Virus record (IMG/VR): IMGVR_UViG_3300042308_001511
Coordinates: 248,001 to 312,000 of that record
Direction: 5' to 3' (one strand)
From: a virus
Length of the DNA: 64,000 nucleotides
Below, in pieces: positions 8,754 to 16,747 of this stretch; positions within the stretch are counted from its first letter, which is position 1; each line of letters begins with the position of its first letter. A program made the translations under genes and the position numbers. The notes beneath the pieces are model-generated. The model was not told the origin of the DNA. It was given only the letters and a program-made list of their open reading frames with translations, and made no database searches.

Positions 8754-10031
8754 TTATTTTCCTGTTCCTTCGCAGTATTCACAACTTTCAGAGTCGTAGT
8801 TTGTGTTGCAGGTGGAACACTCGACTTGACCGTCACCGTTACAATATTCACATTCCATTGTTCCACGACCACCGCACTCCTCACAATCAACTTCCTCGGT
8901 CTCACCTTCGCTATCCTCTATCTCAATCGATCCGTCACCGTCACAGGTTCCACATTGCCAGCTTCCTGTTCCTTCACAGTCTCCGCACTCCTGCATACCT
9001 TTGTTACAATCCGGACAGAGCTTGTGACCTCCTTCACAGTGTACACAATCACAACTTCCGTCCATTTCTTCGAGTTCCATATCGTATTCGGTACCGAAGT
9101 ATCCGTCGTTGTTACTTATTATCATATCGTTCTTGAAGAAATACTTAAGAGTGTCCATATATGGCCATTGTGAGTAGTGGTCACTACCCATCTCAACAGT
9201 GAAATATTTTGCACTCTCATCTTCTTTACCTTTGTAAATTGCGGTGAAATGCTCGTCATTGTTTTGAGACTCTTTGTAATGGTAACCATTGTCGTTGGCC
9301 CAGTTTTTGAAAACATTAACAAGTGACTCCTCGTTTGTGTAGATCCTATCCATCAACTTACCTTGTTTCTCGTACTTCATCTGGTACCCTTTATTCGAGT
9401 ATATTGCGATGTCAGTCCAGAGTATGGCTCTACCGACGATTAGATTCTGGTCTTCTGGAGACTTAAGTATGAGCAGCTTGCAGACGTCCGGATTGTTGGC
9501 GTATAAGTCAAAGTAATCAGATTTGTGTGCGTGTCTCATACACGACTTACCTAAGTCACCCTCTTGATTATAATAATTATTTACATTGTAGAACTTCCTG
9601 ATGTCTTCACCATCGACGACCTCCAAATACTTCTCCATATCATTAGCAAGTTGCTGCTCTCCTTTGTATCTGGTGACAAATTTGTAGACGTCCTCCTCGT
9701 TAACCTCAACGAATGGATCATCGAGGTTATATTCTTTGACCCATTGTCTTACAGCATTTATAATTGAGTTAACTACTTTACCGATGTTAGCGAGTTGTTT
9801 TTTATCACTCTCTGGGTGGTTAGTGAAACTGGCTTTACCGACCTCTCTTGACAAACCGATGTAGGTCTGTCTGAGTTTCTCGAAATCTCCACCACCTAAC
9901 TTTATAAGTGCTGCTGCGACCTTATCTTGGTGTTTGTTACTTATTATTTGTAGGGTGTCGAAAAAGTCTTCCTCGAAAATAAGGTACATCTCGTTCAACA
10001 TGAATAGTTCGTACGTCTTTAGTTTTCTCAT
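8754..10031 (-). CDS. Leader-bearing protein with DnaJ-type CxxC repeats
   Basis: 425 residues. Leader MRKLKTYELFMLNE. The middle contains GKSCMRHAHK, LLILKSPED, GRAILW and MDRIYT, a pattern partly echoed in the 584-residue protein at 20519. The C-terminal ~100 residues hold at least six CxxC knuckles, several as CEGTG, CDGDG or CGGRG like the DnaJ cysteine-rich zinc domain. No J domain is seen. May bind unfolded protein or RNA. Late-type promoter at 10034-10045. Confidence 0.75.
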   Translation of the reverse strand: MRKLKTYELFMLNEMYLIFEEDFFDTLQIISNKHQDKVAAALIKLGGGDFEKLRQTYIGLSREVGKASFTNHPESDKKQLANIGKVVNSIINAVRQWVKEYNLDDPFVEVNEEDVYKFVTRYKGEQQLANDMEKYLEVVDGEDIRKFYNVNNYYNQEGDLGKSCMRHAHKSDYFDLYANNPDVCKLLILKSPEDQNLIVGRAILWTDIAIYSNKGYQMKYEKQGKLMDRIYTNEESLVNVFKNWANDNGYHYKESQNNDEHFTAIYKGKEDESAKYFTVEMGSDHYSQWPYMDTLKYFFKNDMIISNNDGYFGTEYDMELEEMDGSCDCVHCEGGHKLCPDCNKGMQECGDCEGTGSWQCGTCDGDGSIEIEDSEGETEEVDCEECGGRGTMECEYCNGDGQVECSTCNTNYDSESCEYCEGTGK

Positions 10032-10033
10032 AA

Positions 10034-10045
10034 GGTTATATATAA
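10034..10045 (-). promoter_or_regulatory. Late-type promoter TTATATATAACC
   Basis: AATATATAC-like element immediately upstream of a leader-bearing gene. Confidence 0.5.
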
Positions 10046-10078
10046 AAAACTAAATTCCGATTCATAATCCAAGCTCTT

Positions 10079-10273
10079 TCATCTTGATAATCTAAAGTGT
10101 TCTATTTCTATGTTATAAATTTCACATATACTCTCAGTTGACATCTTAGAAAAAAGTTCTGGTGTCAAACCATGCTTGAAATATCCATCTATGAACCAAT
10201 GACAGCGTTGTCTTGCCTCGTAAATCTGTGCATCAAGATCGAACGTACTTATTACTTTTTGTAGTGGTTTCAT
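10079..10273 (-). CDS. Small hypothetical protein, C-terminus probably frameshifted
   Basis: 64 residues, no recognised family. It ends HFRLSR*. One base out of frame, the DNA just beyond reads MKELGL* (10061-10081), which is the C-terminal tail of this phage's small proteins. A single extra base would give LSRMKELGL*. So the gene probably lost its tail by a 1-base deletion, or the sequence has an error here. The host-type promoter TATATTTGTAC directly abuts the ATG, predicting a leaderless mRNA. Confidence 0.55.
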   Translation of the reverse strand: MKPLQKVISTFDLDAQIYEARQRCHWFIDGYFKHGLTPELFSKMSTESICEIYNIEIEHFRLSR

Positions 10274-10274
10274 A

Positions 10275-10286
10275 GTACAAATATAA
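10275..10286 (-). promoter_or_regulatory. Host-type promoter abutting a start codon
   Basis: TTATATTTGTAC ends two bases before the ATG at 10273, so the transcript would start at or near the ATG. Confidence 0.55.
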
Positions 10287-10724
10287 TTAACTTCTATCTA
10301 ATAATCCATTTATTCTAATTTCTCTCAACAAATATTTCATCTCATCATCGTGTGAGTGTTCCCATTCATCCATAACCTGCCTTATTTTGGGATGAAGTCC
10401 GTTGTAAGAAAAATCGTGAGTATCATCCCATTCAGTACCTTTGAACTTCTCTATTATAAGTAATGGCGTCATTTTTTTCTGAATACTCTGAATAAGTTGT
10501 ATATGTCCAGCAACCAGGTCGAAGTTTGACCATCTATCACACCATTTAGTCTTAATATAAGAATCGATGAAATCGGTTGTTATTGCAGGTGGTTTAGAGT
10601 TTCCAAAATAAGAGTGCCACTTCTCCAATATGTAAGTAGCATCCATATCCTCAACCTTACTACCCATAAGGCGATTGAAGTGGAAAGCGAACCTTAACAT
10701 ATTGTATAATCTATTCTCTGTCAT
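10287..10724 (-). CDS. Hypothetical protein
   Basis: 145 residues, Trp/His-rich, probably helical (ILEKWHSYF, VMDEWEHSHDDEMKY). No recognised domain. Its start overlaps the end of the next upstream gene by 14 bases, implying one transcript with 10711-11091 and 11092-11445. Confidence 0.65.
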   Translation of the reverse strand: MTENRLYNMLRFAFHFNRLMGSKVEDMDATYILEKWHSYFGNSKPPAITTDFIDSYIKTKWCDRWSNFDLVAGHIQLIQSIQKKMTPLLIIEKFKGTEWDDTHDFSYNGLHPKIRQVMDEWEHSHDDEMKYLLREIRINGLLDRS

Positions 10725-11091
10725 TTCCTAATATTTTTTCAATTGCATTATCTCTATTAACCATTTTTAGCCAATTGTCGTCCGGTCTTAGTACTAACGG
10801 AGGAAAGGTTCCATCCTGTACCGACTTAATATTTGCGATGTTCCAGTTTCTTCGTGTCTCAACCGAGTAGTATGTCATGTGTTCAGAGTATCCTGTAATT
10901 GTGTATCCTTCCTGCCAGAAACCAGTGTGATCCTTTCTTAGACACATCATACCAATTGGGTACCACTTCTCTAATATTGCGAGTTGTATATCCATTGGTG
11001 AATTGTTAAACCTCTGTAACTGAGACCTCAATTCATTTTTTTCGAACTGGTAGTCCCACTTATTTAGAGCTCTTTTTCCGAATGTGCTCAT
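10711..11091 (-). CDS. Hypothetical protein
   Basis: 126 residues with aromatic-rich centre (GFWQEGYTITGYSEHMTYYSVE), suggestive of a small beta domain. Family not recognised. Starts directly after the stop of 11092-11445. Confidence 0.65.
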   Translation of the reverse strand: MSTFGKRALNKWDYQFEKNELRSQLQRFNNSPMDIQLAILEKWYPIGMMCLRKDHTGFWQEGYTITGYSEHMTYYSVETRRNWNIANIKSVQDGTFPPLVLRPDDNWLKMVNRDNAIEKILGNDRE

Positions 11092-11445
11092 TTATTCATC
11101 ATCTAATAGTTCGTCAATCTTTTTGTCTCTGATTTCCTGTGCAGTGTTGTTTGATCCGGTCTCCCACTTCACTTTGTACTCCTCGATGAATTTTCGGCCG
11201 TCCTCGACGGTGTCGAATTTCTTGCCGTACGATTCTATGCTGTCGTATGTGGCGTCTACATACCTTCCGCAAATGTCTTCTGTGAGGCATATAGTACCGT
11301 TGGCTTTGTTATAATATGATATGACGTGGTATGTCCAAAGCACCTTCGCGGTGTTGAATATCCCGTATACACCTAATTGTATGTCGTTCGAATTAGTTTT
11401 ATAGTCCTTCGGGTGGGTTGTGTATAACATCTTACCTTTGTACAT
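11092..11445 (-). CDS. Hypothetical protein with tail-like C-terminus
   Basis: 117 residues ending EIRDKKIDELLDDE, a divergent form of the shared C-terminal tail in which Leu-Gly-Ile is replaced by an acidic end. No known domain. First gene of a three-gene minus-strand operon. Confidence 0.65.
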   Translation of the reverse strand: MYKGKMLYTTHPKDYKTNSNDIQLGVYGIFNTAKVLWTYHVISYYNKANGTICLTEDICGRYVDATYDSIESYGKKFDTVEDGRKFIEEYKVKWETGSNNTAQEIRDKKIDELLDDE

Positions 11446-11479
11446 AGTATTCTTTTTTGCTAATATAATGTATTTTTTT

Positions 11480-11488
11480 TATATATAG
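11480..11488 (+). promoter_or_regulatory. Late-type promoter TATATATAG
   Basis: AT-rich late-like element immediately upstream of the leader-bearing gene at 11492. Confidence 0.45.
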
Positions 11489-11491
11489 TAT

Positions 11492-12136
11492 ATGATGTAT
11501 TTAAAAACTTTCGAAGGTTTCGCAGAAGGAAATAGGGGCTATGTGATGCAGGTTATTACGTCCATGTGTGAGAACGACGAGATTGACTTCTCACTCGAGA
11601 CGACCAGTGTGAAGGACGGGAAGGAGACCGATTCGGTGTTTATTTTTCGTCTCGATAAAGGACCGCAGATTGAATCCGTACACGAGGCGATTGCTAGGCT
11701 CGACGACATCGGTTACTTCGCACAGAAGGTGAATTGGATACACGCCTTTCACTGTGTCATTGTTTACAGGAAGGACTGCTTGCTGGTCGATTATATGGAC
11801 GAGTTCTACGAGCGGGCTTTGAGCAGAAGAAAACTTTCTGGTGGTTATTTGGATTGTCTGGTCGGATCCCATCCTGAGAAGTCCCAGGAGATATACGCGG
11901 ATATGATTAAGAATTACGAGCACGTCGTTCTTGGAAACGAGACGTATTTCATCAGTGAGAAGGCGGAACAGTTGACGCTGAACCACGGTTCTGTGGAATG
12001 GAAGGACGGCAAATTCGGGTGGCTGCCTAAGACGAAGACCAGACATTTCGCGACTATGTACAAAACGAACAGTGCTTGGTGGTCTTGGTATTCTACATTG
12101 GATGTAGATGACTGCATCTTTATTCCCTGGACTTAG
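11492..12136 (+). CDS. Leader-bearing protein, paralogue family A
   Basis: 214 residues; two ATGs in tandem, the second (11495) giving the better leader MYLKTFEGFAEG. After the leader, MQVITSMCENDEIDFS parallels MMSICDDMSFS in the 44704 and 51307 proteins, defining a paralogous family. GC content and codon choice look higher in GC than the flanking minus-strand genes. Likely a late virion-associated protein; function unknown. Confidence 0.75.
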   Translation: MMYLKTFEGFAEGNRGYVMQVITSMCENDEIDFSLETTSVKDGKETDSVFIFRLDKGPQIESVHEAIARLDDIGYFAQKVNWIHAFHCVIVYRKDCLLVDYMDEFYERALSRRKLSGGYLDCLVGSHPEKSQEIYADMIKNYEHVVLGNETYFISEKAEQLTLNHGSVEWKDGKFGWLPKTKTRHFATMYKTNSAWWSWYSTLDVDDCIFIPWT

Positions 12137-12151
12137 AATAGATTTTTTATT

Positions 12152-12739
12152 ATGAAATGGATTAAAACATATGAAGCTTTTGGTAACGAACTCGAGACAG
12201 CTATACAAGTTGTTATAACGATGCTCGGTGAGGTCGAACGGCTGTACAAGGTGCCACGGAGCGAGTGGGGCGACGAAAAGATTGACGTGCCTGAGGAACT
12301 TATAGTGCTAGAGCTTCTGGACTATGACCGGTACACGAAGGATTGGGACGACTTCGAGGCGATGATGGCGGAGCAGTGCCCGGGCGTTCTCTTCCGTGAG
12401 AACATGAGGAACCGAAGGATTGTGCTCGGACTGGGCTCATTCGACGAGTACTGCATAAAGAAGCTGAACGAGATGTTCCCTTATAGCTGGGCCGATGAAA
12501 TGAGTACGCCGAACATATACACTTACAGGACGCCTTCGATGCGCTTCGACCAGGGCCTCGCGTTCCGTGAGCCTGTGCTGAACAAGGTCAAGGTGGCGAG
12601 CTATGTCTGGACTTTCCTGGACGCGGTGATGTGTATGGGTAATAGGAGTCGTGACGCGCAGAGGCTGGTTGGTCGTTGGCTTAACGAGATGCTCGGCTGG
12701 GATCTGGACGTGAATAGGACGACCTACGATAGTTGGTAA
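12152..12739 (+). CDS. Leader-bearing protein, paralogue family A
   Basis: 195 residues, leader MKWIKTYEAFGNE with a Glu near the expected cleavage position. The following AIQVVITMLGEVER matches family A in hydrophobic spacing. Distinctly GC-rich codon use compared with the genes around it. Sits 15 bases behind the previous gene, so both are probably cotranscribed from the late promoter at 11480. Confidence 0.75.
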   Translation: MKWIKTYEAFGNELETAIQVVITMLGEVERLYKVPRSEWGDEKIDVPEELIVLELLDYDRYTKDWDDFEAMMAEQCPGVLFRENMRNRRIVLGLGSFDEYCIKKLNEMFPYSWADEMSTPNIYTYRTPSMRFDQGLAFREPVLNKVKVASYVWTFLDAVMCMGNRSRDAQRLVGRWLNEMLGWDLDVNRTTYDSW

Positions 12740-12755
12740 CGTTCAATACAACAGA

Positions 12756-13988
12756 TCAGTTTAAAATCTTGGTAGCATAACCGTTATTATATTCCTTTTT
12801 GGTAATAACGTCAACTATTGTAATATCAGTCTTTTGTGATTTAGACCATTTTACAAACTCAGGAAGGTGATCTCTTCGATCATCATAGAAAACAACCTCA
12901 GTTGGGTTGAATTCTTTTATCTTATCTTCTAATGTTTTGATTTTATATTCTAAGGTTACTGAGTCGATTGGTTTAAAGATATATTCATCAAACTCTAAGT
13001 TTTGACTTTCTAATACTTTTCGAACTTCATTTTCTAAAGTTACGACACGACCAGTCATCATTATAAGATAATCACCATTTTCCTTACTATGATTGTATTT
13101 GTCAATGGTCCAATCATTTGTTTTAATATCAAACAAAGATAAATCTAATGATAGTGGTGATTTCCACCAATCAACACCCCTTTTAAAAGGCTCACCAAAT
13201 TTCAACATCCATTCACTTTTAATTGGTGTATGAAATAAAGTATCGTCAAAATCAAAAAATACTAATCTTTGAGTGGTTAAACTTTCTTTTATAACATAAG
13301 TGTCATTTTTTCTAACTGCCAATTTTCCATCCATAAATTTGTAAAACTTATATTTCTTATCAATTGAGGTTACAATATAATAAGAATCTGGGTTTAATCC
13401 TTTATATCTCTTAATATTTCCGTCTATTTTAATACCATCAACTTCACCACCTTGTTGTTTAGCATAAGCCCACTTAATATAGTTAGGATCGACATGTCTA
13501 TCTCTTAGTTTATCTTGATCCAATGAAGTCTGAAGTGTTGATAAAAGATGTATAAAAACAATTTCATAGTTAAACTCTTTTGCTTTATCAAATATTTCTT
13601 TAACGTGTCTAAACCCTTTATCTGTAAATTCTTTACCTGCACCAGTTGTATCATAGATAAAGTTTTGACCAGTTTTAATAAAAGATTCTAATTTACTAAT
13701 ATTTAATTCAGATGCATTTTTAGTTCTACCACCTTCCGGAGTTTCTTTACCTTTGTAATAAACATTTGGATCTCCAGTATAAAGAAGTGATACGTCATCA
13801 GTTGAGAAATCTTTTATACTTTGATTCTTAGTATGTATATGATTCTTAATAAAATAAGATTTACCAATACCAGGTGCTCCAATAAGAAAAACTGCTAAAC
13901 CTTTTTCCTTATTAATTATTTCTTTGATAGGTTCATTTTTAGACCATTCTTCTAAAATAAATTGTTGATAGATATTTATATACTTCAT
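12756..13988 (-). CDS. Leader-bearing polynucleotide-kinase/phosphatase-like fusion
   Basis: 410 residues from the ATG at 13988. The frame extends further upstream, but that extension overlaps the gene at 14020 and this start gives the leader MKYINIYQQFILEE. P-loop GAPGIGKS at 37-44 begins a zeta-toxin/Pnkp-type kinase domain (IYDTTGAG at 111-118 and a lid with DRHVDP). A HAD phosphatase domain starts at about 245 (FDFDDTLF), with MMTGR and FYDDRRDH. Kinase followed by HAD phosphatase is the architecture of T4 Pnkp, which heals broken RNA ends. Here the leader suggests packaging into the head, so it might be delivered at infection (inference). Late promoter at 13991-14000. Confidence 0.8.
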   Translation of the reverse strand: MKYINIYQQFILEEWSKNEPIKEIINKEKGLAVFLIGAPGIGKSYFIKNHIHTKNQSIKDFSTDDVSLLYTGDPNVYYKGKETPEGGRTKNASELNISKLESFIKTGQNFIYDTTGAGKEFTDKGFRHVKEIFDKAKEFNYEIVFIHLLSTLQTSLDQDKLRDRHVDPNYIKWAYAKQQGGEVDGIKIDGNIKRYKGLNPDSYYIVTSIDKKYKFYKFMDGKLAVRKNDTYVIKESLTTQRLVFFDFDDTLFHTPIKSEWMLKFGEPFKRGVDWWKSPLSLDLSLFDIKTNDWTIDKYNHSKENGDYLIMMTGRVVTLENEVRKVLESQNLEFDEYIFKPIDSVTLEYKIKTLEDKIKEFNPTEVVFYDDRRDHLPEFVKWSKSQKTDITIVDVITKKEYNNGYATKILN

Positions 13989-13990
13989 AA

Positions 13991-14000
13991 AGTATATATT
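13991..14000 (-). promoter_or_regulatory. Late-type promoter AATATATACT
   Basis: Exact match to the late element, 3 nt upstream of the start codon of the kinase/HAD gene; it lies within 30 bases of the preceding gene's stop. Confidence 0.5.
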
Positions 14001-14019
14001 ATGAATGCAACTTATATTT

Positions 14020-14313
14020 TTATAATATTCCCAGGTCCCTAAGTTTTTTGTCTCTTTGCTCTTCCTTGCTGAGTTTGCACTGATACCAAGTCCCGTTTGT
14101 GTGTTTTTTTTCCTTCGTACCACACTTCGTACAGTATCTTGTTTTGAAGATTTGCTTTATGGGTTGTTTCGTGCCGATGTGAATACCGAGTTCTTCTACC
14201 TGTGAAGAGTACACCCAGTCGTGTCTGTGCGTCGCTGCTCGGTATATTTCCACCACGTTCACGATTGCGATGTAGATAGCACTGTTTCGTATGAGGTTCA
14301 TTATGTGTTTCAT
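14020..14313 (-). CDS. Small zinc-ribbon-like protein with tail
   Basis: 97 residues. A hydrophobic stretch near 10-25, then YCTKCGTKEKK and later YQCKL give three cysteines compatible with a small zinc knuckle. Ends QRDKKLRDLGIL, a tail with one extra residue. Function unknown. Confidence 0.65.
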   Translation of the reverse strand: MKHIMNLIRNSAIYIAIVNVVEIYRAATHRHDWVYSSQVEELGIHIGTKQPIKQIFKTRYCTKCGTKEKKHTNGTWYQCKLSKEEQRDKKLRDLGIL

Positions 14314-14344
14314 ATTCCTAGTACATCGATTGTTTGTTCTTTTC

Positions 14345-14632
14345 TCATATTCCGAGATTTTTTAACGTTTCATCTCTCTTCCATGCCAATATTGTAGATT
14401 CGTCGGTATTGGCATAGTCTTCCCACCATTCGATTCCTCTCTTCGTCTCATTCCAGTTAAACGAGCGCGAAATGAAATCTTGGAAGTCATGACGCCACCA
14501 AGTAAAAAATGTTTCTAAACTTGTTCCCTGTTTCACATGATATGACCTATTGAATTCCTGTAGCCATTCCTCTTGCATATCTTTTGTCATCAGACTATGA
14601 TAATACGAACCTTGTTCCCTCTTTTTAATCAT
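14345..14632 (-). CDS. Small tailed protein
   Basis: 95 residues, very aromatic (FFTWWRHDFQDF, GIEWWEDY), ending KRDETLKNLGI. No domain recognised. Starts in an ATGA overlap with the stop of 14629. Confidence 0.65.
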   Translation of the reverse strand: MIKKREQGSYYHSLMTKDMQEEWLQEFNRSYHVKQGTSLETFFTWWRHDFQDFISRSFNWNETKRGIEWWEDYANTDESTILAWKRDETLKNLGI

Positions 14633-14853
14633 ATTCCAATCTCCTTAAGCCTTTCTTCTCTGTGCTCGTAAATGTGCTTGAAGTCCGATTTTTGTCGTAT
14701 CCTGTCTTTTTCGTCCTCGCAGGTGACGATGACGAGTTTTGGTCCTATCTCAAGGTCGGGGCAGTCCGTTGTCTCGTATGTCCTTCCGGTCTTCAGCAGC
14801 CAGTTGCCGTCAACGTCTATCAGGTCGTGCTTCGATATCATCGTCTCGTTCAT
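14629..14853 (-). CDS. Small tailed protein, paralogue of 58063
   Basis: 74 residues from the ATG at 14853. This start is supported by ATGA overlap with the upstream stop and by alignment with the 58063 protein (both begin MN-x-x-MISKHD). Shared features are YETTDCP, GPKLVIVTCED and RRxSDF, a compact beta domain. Ends HREERLKEIGI. Duplicated gene within the same phage; function unknown. Confidence 0.75.
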   Translation of the reverse strand: MNETMISKHDLIDVDGNWLLKTGRTYETTDCPDLEIGPKLVIVTCEDEKDRIRQKSDFKHIYEHREERLKEIGI

Positions 14854-15131
14854 ATTCCCAGTTCTTTCATTCTTTCCTCGCGGTGCTCTACGATTACATC
14901 GTTCAGGTTCTTTAGGTATCTCCACCCGGTTATCGCGTAGTCATGTATTTCAGAATCATTTGTAAAAACATATACCCATATTATGTTTTTACTTCCGACG
15001 TTCAGGTTTTCAGAATTCTCGTGGATTTTTATACTCAACACTTTAGTGCCTTTACTTTCACCGTTCTCGTTGATTATCTGTTGAGCACTACGCATCAGTG
15101 CCTCCTTCTGAAAGTTATCCATGAGTTCCAT
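14850..15131 (-). CDS. Small tailed protein
   Basis: 93 residues (or 90 from the second Met). Ends EHREERMKELGI, and the last codons GGA ATA TGA include the start codon of the next gene. The ends of this and the next protein (HREERxKExGI) are near-identical, consistent with shuffling or duplication of tails. Confidence 0.7.
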   Translation of the reverse strand: MELMDNFQKEALMRSAQQIINENGESKGTKVLSIKIHENSENLNVGSKNIIWVYVFTNDSEIHDYAITGWRYLKNLNDVIVEHREERMKELGI

Positions 15132-15321
15132 CAGTTAGTGAAATACCGTGCTTGACACCTGAGATGACCGCGTCTTTGTCCCAACCCATCTCATCATCGA
15201 GGAACTTACCAATCAAAACGCCGAACTCGTTACCGATATCCGACGCATCACCAGTGTATTTCACGGTGAGAAGGCCCGCTGCAATCTCGTCCAGTGCCTT
15301 TCTGAACTTATTCTCGTCCAT
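15115..15321 (-). CDS. Small acidic hypothetical protein
   Basis: 68 residues (FRKALDEIAAGLL, LIGKFLDDEMGWD), probably helical, no tail and no leader. Overlaps both neighbours slightly. Confidence 0.6.
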   Translation of the reverse strand: MDENKFRKALDEIAAGLLTVKYTGDASDIGNEFGVLIGKFLDDEMGWDKDAVISGVKHGISLTDGTHG

Positions 15322-15784
15322 CTTCGATTTCTTTTATTCGTTTGTCAATCACCGCGATGTTCTCGTATAACTCTGCATCGAGTAATTGTTCTTTCAACTT
15401 TTCGAGTGCCTTTGTATTTCCACAATCGGCTATTTTTTTGTCATAAATCTCAGTAGCATCTGCTAGTAACAAAAACAATGTTTCCATAGAGAATCTATTT
15501 ATCTCCATACTTTCCTCGTTTTTTGCCTTTAAAAGTGTGATATACTTTGTGTGACAATCTGTAACATGTTTTGTATCAAGATTATCTGGATCTGCTATGT
15601 TAGCAATCGCCAATTTGATTGTTTCCTCGTCGGATTCATACTCGTCATGTCTAATCGCTAAATCGATTAAGAAACCGAGTGTAAGTTCTTGGTCAATTAG
15701 TTTAGATACTAAGATGTCCAACTGGATTGCATCTTGATATGATTTATCAAGAAGGCATTGGTAGATTTCTTCGATGTCGTTCAT
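15308..15784 (-). CDS. Hypothetical helical protein
   Basis: 158 residues, acidic and helical with possible coiled coil at the end (LEKLKEQLLDAELYEN). No known family. Transcribed from a host-type promoter at 15798-15809. Confidence 0.65.
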   Translation of the reverse strand: MNDIEEIYQCLLDKSYQDAIQLDILVSKLIDQELTLGFLIDLAIRHDEYESDEETIKLAIANIADPDNLDTKHVTDCHTKYITLLKAKNEESMEINRFSMETLFLLLADATEIYDKKIADCGNTKALEKLKEQLLDAELYENIAVIDKRIKEIEDGRE

Positions 15785-15797
15785 AAGAGTAGATTTT

Positions 15798-15809
15798 CTA
15801 CAAATATAA
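15798..15809 (-). promoter_or_regulatory. Host-type promoter TATATTTGTAG
   Basis: Perfect -7 element 14-25 nt upstream of the ATG at 15784. Confidence 0.65.
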
Positions 15810-15820
15810 ACAAACTCCTC

Positions 15821-16054
15821 CTATTCACCAAGTACCTTTTCAATCCTGTGATCACGTCGCTCGTCCTTATCCCACGGTTCAGCGTATATCTTTCCGTCCT
15901 CAATATAAATCTCCCACTCTTTTCCGGTCTTCCTGTCATGAAGCACAAGGTTTCCGAGCACACACTTACCATCTGCCCTTATCGTGTCAGGTTGGTATTG
16001 TCCTATTGTAGTAGGTCCTGGTGGTATGAAAATGTTTGCACTATTTATTGCCAT
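15821..16054 (-). CDS. Small tailed protein
   Basis: 77 residues with a beta pattern (GKEWEIYIEDGKIYAEPW) and a divergent tail DERRDHRIEKVLGE. Function unknown. Confidence 0.6.
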   Translation of the reverse strand: MAINSANIFIPPGPTTIGQYQPDTIRADGKCVLGNLVLHDRKTGKEWEIYIEDGKIYAEPWDKDERRDHRIEKVLGE

Positions 16055-16092
16055 ATTAGTTTTGTTCTTTATATACTTCTACCTGATTTTTG

Positions 16093-16104
16093 TTATATTC
16101 GTAG
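16093..16104 (+). promoter_or_regulatory. Host-type promoter TTATATTCGTAG
   Basis: Plus-strand -7 element 12 nt before the ATG at 16117. Confidence 0.6.
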
Positions 16105-16116
16105 AAAAAAAAGAAT

Positions 16117-16746
16117 ATGTCTGTTTTTACTAAAAAGGAGTGGCTAGGTTTCTCTATGTGGTGGTTTCTATGTCTTATAAAGAAAAACATCGCCAAATCG
16201 ATTTGCCTAGTGATACTAATCATCATTTACCCGTTTCTGAATTGTTATCCTGATAAGATAGATAGGGACTTTGTTGATCACCAATACAAAAGTGGTGACC
16301 TTAATGTCTACGTTACCGTTGAGAAAAAAAACAGCAATCTTGATTATGATGTACGAACTTCTGTAAAACCAATCAAACTTAAAGGAAGATATATTGTGGA
16401 AAAAGAATGGGATGACACGAACTTAATATTGTGGATACCGTTTGTGATTGGTGTTATTATGCAGTTGGTCGGTCTTTTCGCTAAGAGTGATGATGACCTA
16501 AACTGGGAACTCGACGTCGTCTTCGCCCGTGCAATATCTCGTTTCGTAAGATGTGAGATTGAGGAAGGTCATTACCATTACTTTGTCGGTAACAGGTACA
16601 TAGGTGAGTTCGAACAAAGTATGAACGACTATGACTACATCGGTAGAAAACTATACATTAACTCATTCACGAAGATACTTTGTATGCCAATCTGGAAGAC
16701 TAAGACATCGAAGAGAAGTGATAAGTTGGAAGAATTAGGTATTTAG
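16117..16746 (+). CDS. Membrane protein with C-terminal tail
   Basis: 209 residues. Hydrophobic segments near 26-42 and 107-122 suggest two membrane helices separated by an extramembrane beta region, then a cytoplasmic part ending KRSDKLEELGI. One of few plus-strand genes with the tail, showing the tail is not tied to ATGA coupling because the next gene converges. Confidence 0.7.
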   Translation: MSVFTKKEWLGFSMWWFLCLIKKNIAKSICLVILIIIYPFLNCYPDKIDRDFVDHQYKSGDLNVYVTVEKKNSNLDYDVRTSVKPIKLKGRYIVEKEWDDTNLILWIPFVIGVIMQLVGLFAKSDDDLNWELDVVFARAISRFVRCEIEEGHYHYFVGNRYIGEFEQSMNDYDYIGRKLYINSFTKILCMPIWKTKTSKRSDKLEELGI

Positions 16747-16747
16747 A

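Noticed and set aside
8801-9173. Plus-strand frames opposite the CxxC protein
   Set aside because: Low-complexity shadows of the minus-strand cysteine repeats, no start signals.
11591-12208. 205-residue minus-strand frame
   Set aside because: Antisense to two leader genes with good starts and promoter; no family features.
13989-14123. N-terminal extension of the kinase/HAD protein
   Set aside because: It overlaps the tailed gene 14020-14313 in another frame, crosses the late promoter and hides the leader that starts at 13988.
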